Source of the DNA: Oscheius sp. JU75
Lineage: Eukaryota; Nematoda; Chromadorea; Rhabditida; Rhabditidae
Reading direction: 5' to 3'
Assembly (NCBI GenBank): GCA_037178855.1
Contig: JASJZC010000001.1
Span: 7,254,001 to 7,318,000 of the forward strand
DNA length: 64,000 nucleotides
Program-made: the position numbers and the translations under genes
Notes under the pieces: generated by a model
What the model was told of the DNA's origin: nothing
The model's input: only the letters and a program-made list of their open reading frames with translations
The model's database searches: none
Part shown: positions 49,540 to 62,101 of the stretch, in pieces
Numbering within the stretch: position 1 is the first letter of the stretch
Layout: every line of letters begins with the position of its first letter

Positions 49540-51310
49540 TGCGAAACAATTTTTAAAGTCTTCTCGTGAGAGAAAAATAAAGGAATATCGACAGAGAACG
49601 GTGCAAAAAATGTGATGGGAACCATTGGTGGAATGTCGCGTCGGCAAATTTAGCAAGTTGTGTGCATTTACATAGCAGAATCTGGATAACTAACAGTTTT
49701 TCCAATTGGTTTAATGAGTAGACCGAATTTAGAAAAACTGCATAATTTAAAACTGGAAAACTAGAGATTTGTTGTGAAACCTAATCTCTGACATCTACTG
49801 ACTTCTGTGAAAACCATTTTAGAGGATTTAAGGCTCTTCATCGAGTCAAATTCCGTGACAATCGGACTCAAAATTACTAAACACGAAACTGGCGCGTGGT
49901 CTTATCAGGTCAACGCTCACTTTCTCCAAGCCATTCTTTTTTTCAGCGCATCATAAAGAGGATAAGCAGTTAATCGTAAAAGAAAGAGTTTTATTGATTG
50001 ACGGAAGTCGTTGGCCGCGAGCTCATCGCGCCGAGACCTGTTGAAGATGCAGCAGAAATGAAAGATCTATCGTGATAAACGAGATGATGTGGTTTATGCT
50101 GAGCTCACATAACGCTGCATTTCGCTGGGGTTCCAGGCTGCGGGGTATAGCTACGGGCTAGCGCGACCACAGGAGGCGGAGGCCGACATCTCGCCTCAAT
50201 ATTGATTCACTATTCAGATAGGGGAAACAGAGCTATGAAAGTTTTCTGGAGAAATGGCTTCTAGAGAAGGGAATGATCGAATACGTGACGTTTAGAGGAC
50301 GCAACTGGGTCAGCGGAACCGCCCCCTGTACGCAAAGAGCGAGACAAATGCTGCAATTTTAGACATTTTCTGAACTCAGACAAAAGTAGTTTGAAAGTTC
50401 TGATAGTGGGAGACAGATCAAACAAGTACTAATCAGAGAGACCCGCTTTAAAAGCCAACCGTTCACTCAGAAAAAAAAGCATCCAAAAAACGAAAGTGGT
50501 TTGGAGTACTTTTCCTTGCTCTTATTTTTCCGAAAAGGGAAGAAATAAAAGCAGATTGAAACTCTAAAGTGCTCGGCTGTGAAATGGGAAAAAAATCTAT
50601 TGAACCGCGTTTTTCCGAGACTGTTATTCACTTGCTAATTTTCTCATACTCACACTGGCAAATGTTCTACAAAAGACCTCGTGATGCTTTCAACTTTTGT
50701 GATGTTCTATTTTCGACAAAGGGGGCGGAAAAGCAATAAAAAGTTCGGGAGACAGACGATGATAGTTAAAAAAAATGTCGATACCGTAAGCAAGTGATTT
50801 TTTGGCGGGAAATTTGAACGCGATCGTATTAAATACTTAGCCAAGCTGTTCTTATGTGTTTCATTGTCAGACGAAAATTGTTCAACATAGACATGCGGAC
50901 GCAACTCGAGATAAAGTGTTCGATTGACGCGCTTGCACAGCGAGGAGCCATCTGAAATTTTTCGGTGGTCACCTGGACTTGTTTTCGCAGTTTACAGCTG
51001 ATTCATTTGGTCTGCAATCGAAGCTGTTCTGGGAAAAAGAGTGCTCATTTGGTGTCTACAGAGTCTTGGATGGAATTTAGTGAAATAAAAAACTAAACAG
51101 TCGAGAAGAGAGCCGACGAGCTACTTTTCCAGATGAGGTGGGAACATAGGAGATAAGGCACAGAATAACTTTTCCACAGAATGTGGAACGAATTGTAGAG
51201 TGACGCAGCGACTGACTAGGCTCCCATATGACCCCCAACTACGCTAGTCCAGTGCACATGATAGATTTATTAGCAGGACTCTATCAAATTACCCAAATAG
51301 TTCAAAGGGA
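49540..51310. other. Intergenic region without a supported gene
   Basis: Probably the promoter of the zinc-finger gene (near 49.6 kb) and 3' flank of Sec8. No coding evidence; A/T runs near 50.5 and 50.8 kb. Confidence 0.5.
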
Positions 51311-51314
51311 TTTA

Positions 51315-54300
51315 CTAGGCGACGGCAGTTTTTCGGCTGAGCATAGTATTCAGTTGAGAGAGGAAGTGATCCAGAGCACCTGGCTGGCTGGCCAAGCTGG
51401 GATGCGATCGAAGTGATAGACCCACAAGATTGGTCATCTCCTGAACAGATTCCTTGTCAACCTCTTATTGGTTTTGAACTCACCGCAGTAGTAAACAAAT
51501 GACGTTTATCACAGAGCTGAGCGAGAAGTCGCTCGGGATCGTAGGAGAGCAGCTCGAAGAACTTTTTGGCCCTTTCTAGCTCAGTTTCTCGTCTTTTTGT
51601 TATTTGGGACAGTCTCTGCTGAACTGTGTAGACATCCCGACAGATACGTTTCTTGGCAGAGTCGGAGAGTCGAGGCATGTGCTGACTGAAAGAGAATATA
51701 AATTTAGAGAAACTTGGTCACCTCGTGTGAATGAAGATGGCAGCACAAAGATGTCCCAGGCCGTCAAAAATGTATCTTAATTTGGGCTGAGACAGGATGT
51801 CCGTCAAAAGTTCGTTGAACTTTCTCAAGTCGTTGCCTAGCTCGGCCACCTCCGGGTCGACTTCATCTGCCAAATTGGCTCTCATTCTCATGTGAGCGAT
51901 GGGCAGCAGATGGAAGAAGCAGTGGATACGGATCTCCAGATGCAACATGAGAAGACACTTGTCAGAAAAGCCTTCGAGTCGTTTGACACAGAGGTCCATT
52001 GCAGACGGGACAGGTTCCTGAAGCTTATTTGTTTGATGGGTTTTTGTCTGAGACTCACATTGGAACTGACTTCTCCGCTCTTGAATCGTACTTGGATCAT
52101 ACAGTCTTTGAGCAACTGTTTCACGTGAGGAGGCAGAGACGCGTAGAGGCTTCTGACCTACATTTAGAGAAGCGTCTTTGGAGGAAAAGGTATGCTTACC
52201 TCCACTGCGAACCAGCGGAGACTCTCGTGCAACGAAGCCAGTGCTCTAATGTCTGCCATATCCGAAATGAGTTCGGCCCTCTCGATTCGTCGCTGTGTTC
52301 CCAGATTGCTGATCATGATCCCCGACTCTCGTTCATTCCTCTGCAAAATCTCTTGTTCACTCTCCACAGCCGGAGTCGTCGGAGTATTGGGAGTGGCAGC
52401 AGCCGCTGATATTGTCTGCCAATTTGGTAGACTCATCAGAAGTCTGTGAACAAGGTTTTCGATGTCAAAGAGAGGCAGACCTTGAAATATCTTCGTCTGC
52501 CGTCCAAGCAGCACTGATCTTGCGTCTCTGGACACCGCCGTCTTCTTCGCCAAGGGATTTGGTTGTCTGAAGAGGAACAGTCTTCACATTTCATATCAAG
52601 GCTCACATTCTCGTACATTTCCTGAACACACTTGTTGTATTCTGTGAGGAGGAGAAGCCACAGAGCGGCGAAGCGGTCAGCATAGAGATCCATGCTGACT
52701 ATCAGATTTTGGACCTCTTTGCACAGATCGAGTATCTTCTCGCACGAAGGAAGAATTCTCTGAAAGGCCTTTTGTTTCTACTCTTTGCCTCATTTATTAC
52801 GTTTTGTGAGTGAGCTGCCACTCTCAGATTGTCATTGGTCTTGAGAGCGACGTCCATTTTCTCTGCGAGACCCCTTTGAACTCTGTCCACAAATAGCTCC
52901 ATGACAAAGTTGTGCACAAATAGCCTGAAAAACCTTTCACTATACACAAAACATTAAACCATACCGTAGTTTACACTGTGGCTCTCCAGTGGCCTTCTCG
53001 ATAGACTCGATGAGTCGTCTGAGCCAAGGGAACATGGCGATCATGTTGAAGGCGGATGGCGGACAGACGACCAACAAGCTCTGGAGATATTGGTCCCCAT
53101 TCCAAAAACCAAATGTCTACCTGTTGTGCATTCTGGGTGGTGGAAGAGCCAGCAGCCGTGGCATCGAATCGGAAGAGAAGTCTCTTGGACTCGATCGGTT
53201 CCCGAACGAGCGGTGTGATGTCAAGATGATCCGAGACGAGCGCAACGACTGCCGTCTGAGCAGCGTCCCAGAACGAGGCCATTATCAGTTTTGCTTTAAA
53301 TGCCTTCGACGAGTTCTCGAAGATGTAGACAAGGTCAGTGTGAGCTTCGCGTGCTCCTTCTATTTGGCAGACTACCTGAAACATAGCTTGTACTGTTGAA
53401 AAGTAGAACGAACCATCTGGATTAGTTGGGTAAGGTGAGCCTGGTCGCCTTCTTGATTGTCGTCCATCGCTGCACGAGCTTTGATCAGCTGTACGGAAAC
53501 AGCTATCTGTTTTTCGATCTGGGAGCCAGCCAGGGCTAGAACTCTATCCAGTTCCGAGGAATCATTTTCCAGTTCGGAGAGAGCCTTCATCGCTTGTCCT
53601 AGTCGATCTCGAAGAGAATCTTCTGGTGGCATCTTTTTGGACTAAAAGGTAGACATTAGAATGCCTTCTATGCTGGTAAGCAACCCATTTTTTTCCTTCT
53701 CATACTCACTCCCTTGCTCTCTCTCTCTCTCTCACTCTGTCTTGCATGAAAACAATACCTTCTCGTAGAGCATCTGACAGATCTCCGACTCTTGAACTCT
53801 CAGTTCCGGCATCGAACACACTACATCGAACATCTGACAAATCGATATGTAAGATCTCAAAAGTAAGTCTCACATGCTTCTCAAAGGGGTCGATGACTAG
53901 CATTCGAACGACCTGATCGACAATACAGGTGGCTAGGGATTGAGCTGACAAGTGAAGAGTTGTTCTCAAATGACTCAGTCCCTCAATTGTCGAGAGACGT
54001 CCGTCGAGAAGATCTCCTGAAATAATGCTACACAGTCAGATGAGAGCAGTGAACATACGTGAGCTGCTGACAATCTTGGCGGCTTCTTGGTAGTTGCCGT
54101 TCGATATGGCAATGTCTACACGAAGGGGAGCGTCGCGCAGGTCTTCTCTGAACAGAAATCTTTGAATGAAATGGTTTCTCGCAGATACCCACAATTCGTT
54201 ACTGATCATATCCCCAGGGAAAGATTTTTTGGAAACTTACAGTTGCGACATGATCTCACAGATATGCCGTTGTTGAGCATTCTCGATCCAGAGTTTCTTC

Positions 54301-54830
54301 AAGTCATCACGTCGATTTTCCAAGAGAGCCTTGCAAGTGAGAAGAGCGTTTCTGACATTGTGAATCCGCTCGCGACATGCTGAAACGGGGTCAAACTGAA
54401 TCCAAAACAGAACTCACAAGATATTCTCGTACTGACGTCTCTGAAGGTGTCCAAACACTCTTGTACATCATTTTGGTGCTCTGAAAGAGGATGAGTTATA
54501 TTCTATGACAGAACTACCTTTGACCAGACGATCGATCAGAGTTTCCGATTCTCGAAATCCTTTTTCGAGACGGGTCTTCTCAAGTAAACGCTGGTCTTCA
54601 GATACACTCGAAGTCAGAGAACGGATTACATTAATCAGAAGTCCAGTCTAAAGCTTATGACAATGAAAATTTTCCAAGAAGTTTTAACTCTAGAGTCAAT
54701 GGAAACTGCAAAAAACTTTTAACCCAGACTCTATAAGTTTTTAAACAATAGAACTCACCGATTGGCCACCTCCGGGAGCAGTTGCTCGTTTCCTGGCGGC
54801 TGGAACGGGTCTGGAGGAATCTGACGACAT
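51315..54830 (-). CDS. EXOC4: Exocyst complex component 4 (Sec8)
   Basis: Eighteen exons, minus strand, from 54830-54759 (start) through 54647-54518, 54480-54418, 54379-54241, 54147-54059, 54016-53874 and so on to 51440-51315 (stop TAG); about 880 residues. Sec8 is a subunit of the octameric exocyst that tethers secretory vesicles to the plasma membrane. The N-terminal coiled coil shows TGLLINVIRSLT, LEKGFRESETLIDRL, EHQNDVQECLDTFRDVS and the diagnostic ENRRDDLKKLWIENAQQRH. The C-terminal helical rods include SLPNWQTI and RLSDSAKKRICRDVYTVQQ. All junctions I checked are in phase; introns are mostly 36-60 nt. A tandem N-terminal copy lies just upstream. The length total leaves one junction uncertain by a base. 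Confidence 0.92.
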
Positions 54831-55286
54831 TCTTCTGGTTAATTCAGTCTAACATCTGAACTACAAACTGATTTTAGACCTTCAGACCACAAATGAGCTG
54901 GTGGGAAGAAACAGAAACCCTTTCCACCAAAAATAAGTGAATTCAGATTGATTTCAGACGCGTAAAAGCGAGGGGAAACTGTTGATTAATAACCTAAACA
55001 TACCGGAAAGCGGCCGAACACGGCGTGAGTGGGAAAATGTGGAGGGAGAAAATTATAAAAAGAGTATATCCGTGGGTTGAACATTTAGTCTGCCCTTTCT
55101 ACACGAACTCTTGGTAGCTAGGCTCTGCAATTAGAGCAAAACTGTTACTCAAATGTTATTCAGTCCTTTGATTCATCCATTTTGTAATGCGGTACTCTTC
55201 CCTCGCCCAATCATCTCTTTTTCTTACATATTTAAGTCTTTGCCAGTTCAGAACACCATTGAAACACATGTATTAGCCACTATTTA

Positions 55287-55774
55287 TTACTGGGCATTCT
55301 CGATGCATTGTTTCAAATCATCACATTGATTTTTCAATAGGGATTGGCAAGTATGAAGAGCGTTTCGGACGTTATCAATTCGTTTACGGCATGCTGAAAA
55401 CGGCTTTAGTCGAAGAAAAGAGCATGCCTTACCTGATATTTCTGTGCTGACATCTTCGAACGCGTCCAAACATTCTTGTACATCACTTTGATGCTCTCAA
55501 AAGATGTTTTGGAGCCTTGACAAACTAGGTACCTTTAACTAGACGATCAATTAGAGCTTCTGTATCGCGTAGTCCTTTTTCTAGACGAAGTCTCTCGAAT
55601 TCGCGTTGATCATCAGTTACATCAGGTGCCAACAATCGGATTACATCAGATAAAACTCCAGTCTAAACTTAGGTGATTGGAAAACATCGCAAATTTGCAT
55701 ACCGATTTCCCGCCTTCCCGTAAAGTTGCTTGTTTTCTTGATGCTGGGACGGGTCTTGATGAATCAGACGGCAT
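55287..55774 (-). CDS. Truncated Sec8 N-terminal paralogue
   Basis: Four exons, minus strand: 55774-55703, 55662-55533, 55495-55433, 55393-55287, at the same positions and phases as exons 1-4 of Sec8; 123 residues. The start (MPSDSSRPVPASRKQA), TGVLSDVIRLLA, LEKGLRDTEALIDRLVK and EHQSDVQECLDAFEDVS match the parent. The frame ends CDDLKQCIENAQ followed by TAA, where the parent continues KLWIENAQQRH. The stop is thus near parent residue 120 and no downstream Sec8 exons follow before the parent's own start 457 nt away. The frame is otherwise intact and most changes are conservative, so a free coiled-coil fragment may be made. The tandem position implies local duplication. Confidence 0.8.
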
Positions 55775-55779
55775 CTCTT

Positions 55780-56040
55780 TTAGTGGTAATTTCAGCATGG
55801 CGTTTGAACTAAACTTTTGTGGAAACTGGTGGAAAAAAATGTAAATCTCAAGCAAAATGCAACATAAAAACCGTTTGAGCCCGCGGGCATGTTTGTACGG
55901 TATATTGCTGGCGGGACTTCGAAAGCACAAAATTCATTTTTTTGCCCAACAGTTCATCCTTTCTCCCAGTTTTTATCCCCTCAATACATCTTCCCCTTCA
56001 CAGCGAATTATTCGTTTTAGGCGACCCTATAGAGGAGAGT
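55780..56040. promoter_or_regulatory. Divergent intergenic region (Sec8 copy / CYB5R4)
   Basis: Only about 270 nt separate the divergent start codons, so it probably serves both genes. No named element seen. Confidence 0.4.
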
Positions 56041-56042
56041 TC

Positions 56043-58197
56043 ATGCTGAGCGTGAATAACCTGACTGCGGTGAAACTTCTCTCGTTTCGCGTAAAAATAA
56101 TTTTCAGAAGCCACCTGTAGGACGAAGTGAATATGGCCGCGTCAAAGTCGCTCTTCCGATTGGGAAAGGTCTCATGGACTGGGTTCGACTCTCTACTTCA
56201 AAGGTTCGTTCCCTCCTTACCTTCTTGATAGACAAAATTCGCTGCGTAGTTAGCTCTTTCTCACAAGTGCATTCCCCAAGCTTAATCAAGCACTCCGCCG
56301 GGAACGAGACTCTGGAAAAAAAAGCGGCAAAGGCTTCGATTGCCGTGTCTCCCTCTCTGCAATTTCCTGCTTTAATGCCATGTCTTGCTCCTGTCGGCCG
56401 CATGTTTCAGGACTACTTGCTGGTAGTTTTTTGAGTCCATTGCGTCAAGAACACTAATCTCTTTGCAAAACGAGTTTGTTTCCAGGTTTTAGCGAAAAGA
56501 CGTCTTCCCTACGTAGATCACAATGAGCTGGCAAAGCACAACACTGTCGAAGACTGCTGGATTCATCTTTTTGGACAGGTAAACAATCTTTTCTTCCTGA
56601 AGACTTGTGCCTATTTAGGTTTACGACGTTTCTTCGTACTTAGATTTTCATCCCGGCGGCATTCCGGAACTAATGAGAGCAGCTGGACGTGACGCCACGG
56701 CGCTTTTTAACCAGTATCACGCCTGGGTCAATTACGAGTCCATGCTAAAGTCGTGTCTTGTAGGCCGATTCAACGGAGATCTCACCAAACGTTAGTTCAT
56801 AGTTCTCAACTGAGCGATTGACCTTTTTTTCACAGCTTTACCCAAGTTTTAGTTCCTCCTTGCGGTCCTCCCACAGTCGACGAAACGATCAACACTTCTA
56901 AAGCACCTGTCCCTATTAACGGCTTTCAAGTTCCCCAAACATCTGGTCAAAATGTAGGAGTCAAGTGAGTTTCCTCTTTGTTCTCCCAAAGCTCTTTTCA
57001 GTATTAAAGTAGATTCGGATTCTCTAGTAATTTCATCCACGGAATGGACTTCTTTATCTAGTAAAAACGTCGTTTATGAGCTGAATAGACAATCCTCGTA
57101 CTTACGGGTTCTCATTCGTCATTTCAATATACCGTCATTGGAAATTCAATACGGTAAGCGGTAGCTGTCTTCTGCCAGGAGAACAGCTTCAGGGTCTGTC
57201 AATGCGGATTTCTTTTCGGCCAAGACTTCTCTCCATGTTGAAAATAACAAAATTACTCTACAATTCGTAGGATTGGAAGAAAATCTTAGCCAGTATCTTG
57301 ACAACGAGAGTAGGACTATTAGAAAACGACCAGGTTGCTTGTTTCCAAAGGTTTTATAACGCTATTTTAGTTGTAAAGTACCACAGCTGTCTTGTCAAAA
57401 GCATCCGCAATATTTCACACGATACCTTACTCTTCAACTTGGAGACGCCAGCTGGTCTGCATCTACCGATTCCCATGGGTCATCACGTCTCGATAAAGGT
57501 GAAAAAGGGATGTAGGTACCTCCCAGTTGTGTGTTTTATTTGAAATTTGCAGTAGTTGCCATGTACCGGCCGTATACTCCAGTGGCATTTATGCTCCCAG
57601 ACGAGGATCACGAGTCTGGCTCGTTGACTTTCCTGATCAAAATCTACCCGGATGGAAATATTAGTCCAGTGCTACAAAAGTTGAAAGAAGGTTGGTTTTG
57701 TCTACACTTCCAATTGAACAAGGTTTTCAGGTGAAAAATTAGAAATCAGTGATCCGATAGGCGACAAGGATATAGTCAAATGGATAGGTGCCGATGATTT
57801 GATACTTCTAGCTGCCGGAACAGGGATTACTCCAATGATTCCTATCTTGGAGGCACGATTGGGACGGCCAGAACAGCGAACGGAGCTCTTCTTTTTCAAC
57901 AAAACAGAGCGGGATATTGTAGCAGACGACTGGGCTCCGATCCGGTGGACGGACGAATGCATCAAGGTGAGAATTCTCTTGCAAACATACAAAATGAGCC
58001 AGGTTCATCACGTGCTCTCGACTCCTACGGCCAGCTGGAAAGGTCTTTTCGGGCGGATCAACAGCGATCATCTGCCGGTGATTGGAGCGACGACGAAGGT
58101 TCTGATGTGCGGTCCTGACGGGTTTATCGAGACTGCCTCCGGCATTTTAGAGACCAAAGGTGTTTCAACACAGAATCTTCATATTTTTCAAGGTTAG
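56043..58197 (+). CDS. CYB5R4: Cytochrome b5 reductase 4 (NCB5OR)
   Basis: Eleven exons from 56043-56069 and 56108-56203 through about 56486-56578, 56619-56790, 56852-56964, 57002-57153, 57189-57329, 57367-57511, 57552-57690, 57730-57966 to 58003-58197; about 500 residues. The N-terminal motif GKGLMDWVRL is diagnostic. A cytochrome b5 domain follows with heme ligand histidines in FHPGG and NQYHAWVN, then a CS domain (KVDSDSLVISS ... LHVENNKITLQF). Next is the reductase with the FAD motif RPYTP, the NAD site LAAGTGITPM and CGPDGF. Soluble/ER enzyme that moves electrons from NAD(P)H via FAD to heme. The start MLSV resembles vertebrate MLNV. Exon 5 uses an acceptor downstream of a first AG to avoid a stop. 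Confidence 0.93.
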
Positions 58198-58259
58198 CCT
58201 TTTTTATTGTCAGATAAAGCCTTTTTCAATCGCAGAATACTTTATTTACCCGTTAAGTC

Positions 58260-60734
58260 TCACAGTTGAGACAGTTGAAACTTGGGAATTACAAACTCTT
58301 GAGTAGTTTCATCACCTAGAAACGTTGCTGTAGAGACACGTCTCGAAGCCTCCTTCCCATTGTAGGTGTTCTTCCAAGATTCGGCCAGGCACACACTGCT
58401 GTGGAATCTGTAGAAGACGAGCAAGGGAGCGACTATCGAGACGATAGTCAAGTAGACCTCGTCGGCCGAGGAGTCTATCCCGATGTTGGACTTCATGTCT
58501 TGAAAAGAAGATGGTTTTGTTGGGGAAGTTGCTTACTTTCGAAGGTCTGGAAGACGAATAGAGCCATGTTGGCCACCAAAAGAAAAGTGATTATCTGTTT
58601 TCCTGGCTTCAATTTGATTGCTTCTGCTGTATAACAGCGGAGTCTAAAGTGGGTTTGGGGATATTTTTCAATTGGAGGCACCTCGAGACAGTGAGGATAA
58701 GCATAGTCTGGACGATGACTTGGATCGCTCGGCTGATGAAGACAAAAAGTGGAAGGATGCTCTGGGAAACCTCATGCTTTCCTCTTGACGAGATGAACTG
58801 GTCGATTCCTGAAGAAGATCTTGCGAGTATTGATAGTCTTCTACCTATACAGCAGTAGATCAGTTCTCCTGACAGTCCAATGACCAGGAGAATCTCGTCG
58901 ATGACCTCCCCCCTGGCATGGAATCTGTACTGGAGCAGGCGAATGCGGTACATGGCAGTGAGAGAGGCCACGAGGATGATGGTAAAGAGAGTGATGTTCA
59001 CAATCCCGAAGATCTTATCCGACTGAGTGCTACCCAGACTGGAGTCTATTCCGAAAATGGCTATGGCTACGAAGGAAAGAATCACGTAGAAGACTCCGGC
59101 GAAGAGACCTCTCGACGTCCGACTGCAGTCAATCCTCATATGTTCTTTTCTCTTGACTCGTGGATCTGTCGCTGCGTGGTCGATGGACCTCCACAGAATG
59201 AACATGACGGCTGCTCCAATCAGCGAGTATTCGACGATACAGGTAGTGAAGAAACTGGTGAAGTCGGCGAAACTGCTGCTCAGATCCTTCCATTCGACCA
59301 CCATGTGGCTGCTCTTGTTTTTGTGTCCTTTCGTCTCCTCGCGGGGAGCACTTCCCTTGGCAACGATCTTCTCGTGGACTTCCAGAATCTCCTTCTCGGT
59401 CACGTATCGAAGCCAGGTCCAGAGATTCACCGACACGAGATGCATCATTCCTAACTTGGAGATTTTCGAAGGACCGAGGAGACGAATCTGAAGACACTGA
59501 ATGAGACAGGTGAGCCCAGTACCTTGGAATGACAAAAGATGAAATGCATCTGGAGAAAGGTGAAAACGATGGCCGATACGTGCTCACTGATATAGTAAGC
59601 CTGAAACGGGCATTGGTTAGAGATTGAGAAAGAATCACAGTCTCGTCATCGCTCTCTTCAAACGTCAAGTAGATCTCCATCCCGTAGAGAACGATTCCCA
59701 GGGTTCCGAAACCTGAAAACTTTGGCATTTCCCGAGCGTCGATTGTCATTTCTCTAACTTGATCGTGATCTACTCGACTCTCGGGAGCGAAAAGTGTTCC
59801 CACGCAGGTGGGGGACCCACAAACACCTCGACTCACCGTGATGTCTGACAGAATCTAATACTACCATACTGAGGTTTGAGACAAAACCCTCTGACTTACA
59901 AAGAGCTCCCAGTCGAAGGTACAGTGTTCCAGCCCCCTCTCCAGAGTAGTTCGTAGGGACCAGCAGCAACTGAAAACATTTCACAATGATCAGAGCCTTT
60001 ACGGGAGAACCTGTGCTCGGTTGGCTTTGACCAAAAGCCAGTTCACGGCCTGAGGATAGATCATGAATGCGTAGCAGTAGATAAGATATATGATTCCCAG
60101 TCCATACATATAGAGATGAAATACCTAAAAACAGTTCGTCATCTCTTCTAAGGATCTTGGACAAACAGTGGTCTCGTCTACCAAAGGTGTGAACCGACTG
60201 GTTCGAAAAGCTGTTACAACAACATACTCCTGAACTATGTTCTACGTTTTTAAGCTGGTCCGGAACTTGGAAGTACTTTTCGAGCTTTCTGTGGTCGGGA
60301 GAATGATTTCCCTTCCTCACTGTCAGTAAATCGTGATGTATCGATCTTTACTTCGAATTGTCAGCATTCACTGAATTACTAAAGGTACTACTGCCGAGCA
60401 ACCCGATGTTCATTGACCAAGAAACCGGTAATAGGGAACAGATAATGGTGTACCGGGTACAAAGAACTTTTGATAGAGAGCTACGGTAATCTCACTCGTC
60501 TTCAGTCACGGTGTCCCGAAAACCCACGTTCTGTGCCCTCCAGATGTCTGCCTTCCATGTTGGAGACAGTTCAAAAGTGACTGCTAGAATTGTCAAGACC
60601 AGAGCATAGAGAGCTGTGAGAGCACTCGCGAAGAACTGCCTGAAACAGCTGTTTTTTTGTAAAAAAGTATCATTAAACTGATACCATGTTTTCTTATTGG
60701 AGTACTCTACAATGTCGTCGGCCGATAGTTGCAT
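58260..60734 (-). CDS. Otopetrin-family proton channel
   Basis: About eleven exons, minus strand: 60734-60685, 60639-60496, ~60319-60277, 60124-60011, 59969-59900, 59712-59639, 59600-59523, 59487-58682, 58643-58537, 58498-58260; about 575 residues, phases consistent. Twelve hydrophobic segments can be counted, including FFASALTALYALVLTILAV, RLGALCFGTLGIVLYGMEI, SAIVFTFLQMHFIF and, diagnostic for otopetrins, CIVEYSLIGAAVMFILWR. The last segment ends LLVFYRFHSSVCLAESWKN, also family-typical. Otopetrins form dimeric proton-selective channels of the plasma membrane (sour taste, vestibular otoconia). The 43-nt exon at 60277-60319 is inferred because it restores the frame. An alternative upstream Met is at 60785; an acceptor (TTTCCCAG) lies 14 nt before the preferred ATG. 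Confidence 0.9.
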
Positions 60735-60789
60735 TCTGTTTGGCGAGACTGGGAAAGAGCTGTTCTCGCCAGTAAATACACGCACACGT

Positions 60790-62035
60790 GTGTCTGTGTG
60801 CTTTTGGGTAAGTTGTTACTGGGAGGAGAAAGTACCTGAGAGTTCAAAAACGAGCCTTGGGGGCTGACTCTGACTCATGGTCTCCAGCTGGGAACATTTT
60901 GGAACCGTTCCTAATCCTTGGAGAGGTCATAACAATGTTGCACGATAGTCGATAAAACAGTCTAGATACCTATCAGTTTTGTTTAGTACGTTGAAGTCCT
61001 CGAATCTACTACAAACCGTCCACAGCACTAAATTTTTGAAACAAAACATGGCAATTAATTTTGGGATGCTTTTGATCATGAAAAGATAGCTTAGAGCTGA
61101 AAGTCTGAAATGTCAAATCTAAAACCTATGACTTTTTCATAAAATTCAGGAGCGCTGAAATGCGCATCTCAGCCTGCCGCCTATATTTTATAACATTGTT
61201 CACAGACCTTAAAATTGTTCTAGTCATCTTCATTGCTCAAAGGGCTACAAAATTATACCAAGCACGAAAAAAATTCGTAGACATCGGATGAAATTAGTCT
61301 TCCAGAATCTTGAAAATAGATCCGTCGCCACTTATAAGAACGTCGTCCTTCTTCTGTGCTTATGCATAGAACAATCAGACCCAAGATTTTTTGAAGCTGT
61401 TTCTTTTCTTTGACATCCTACCTTTACAATTTTCAAGAGGCGTTCGTCTGCGACATAAGTCAGCTCTAATATGGGATAACGCTTGACAATGTTTGTTGAC
61501 TGTTCTGCCATGTATTAACCTAGATTACAGTTGACAAAATGAGTTTGAAGAGACAAACTTGAAAGAGTACTGAGTCGCTCCGCCAGGAGCGTAAGCGACT
61601 GGTTTACTACACAGGGCATATGTCTTTAAAAAATACATGGTATAAAGTGTCCTCACGTCACTCTGTCAGTCATCCACGAGCTGTTCGGAACAACAGTCTG
61701 AAGTAAGACAATCACCCCATTTACCTAATCCAAATTCAAAACATGTTTACCGAGCACTCTGAACGCACACAACAACTTTTTCTTCAAAGCCTTCGAGGAT
61801 CCACTTGTCGGGAAGAAATGATCAGATATTGAAGTGACTCTTGGGACCACAGTTTCTTCAGGAGACAGTTTCATAGAAGACAGACATTTCAAAAAGCACG
61901 TGCCGTCTCGGGGCCACATGTTGTTTGTGACTGAAAGATCGCAAAGGGCAACGAATGTTCGAGGGGAGGAGAGGCTTCCCCCAGCCGCCGTCTACGCGGA
62001 GCGCGTCCAAACATAAACATGTTGACGACGAGGAA
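60790..62035. other. Intergenic region with dispersed repeat A
   Basis: Repeat A copy 2 lies at 61413-61510. The 3' part is the upstream region of the LEA-like gene. No coding evidence. Confidence 0.5.
61413..61510 (+). repeat. Dispersed repeat A, copy 2
   Basis: Resembles 27374-27462 in the same orientation; about 80% identical by eye over ~90 nt with one small insertion. Confidence 0.75.
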
Positions 62036-62039
62036 AGGG

Positions 62040-62046
62040 TACAAAA
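62040..62046 (+). promoter_or_regulatory. TATA-like box of the LEA-like gene
   Basis: TACAAAA, 56 nt before the start codon at 62102. This gene has no acceptor motif before its ATG, unlike many neighbours, so its transcript probably keeps its own 5' end. Confidence 0.5.
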
Positions 62047-62101
62047 GGGCTCTCTCAGCCCTCAGATTCCAGCTCTAACACAGCAAACTAAACGTCTAAA
62101 A

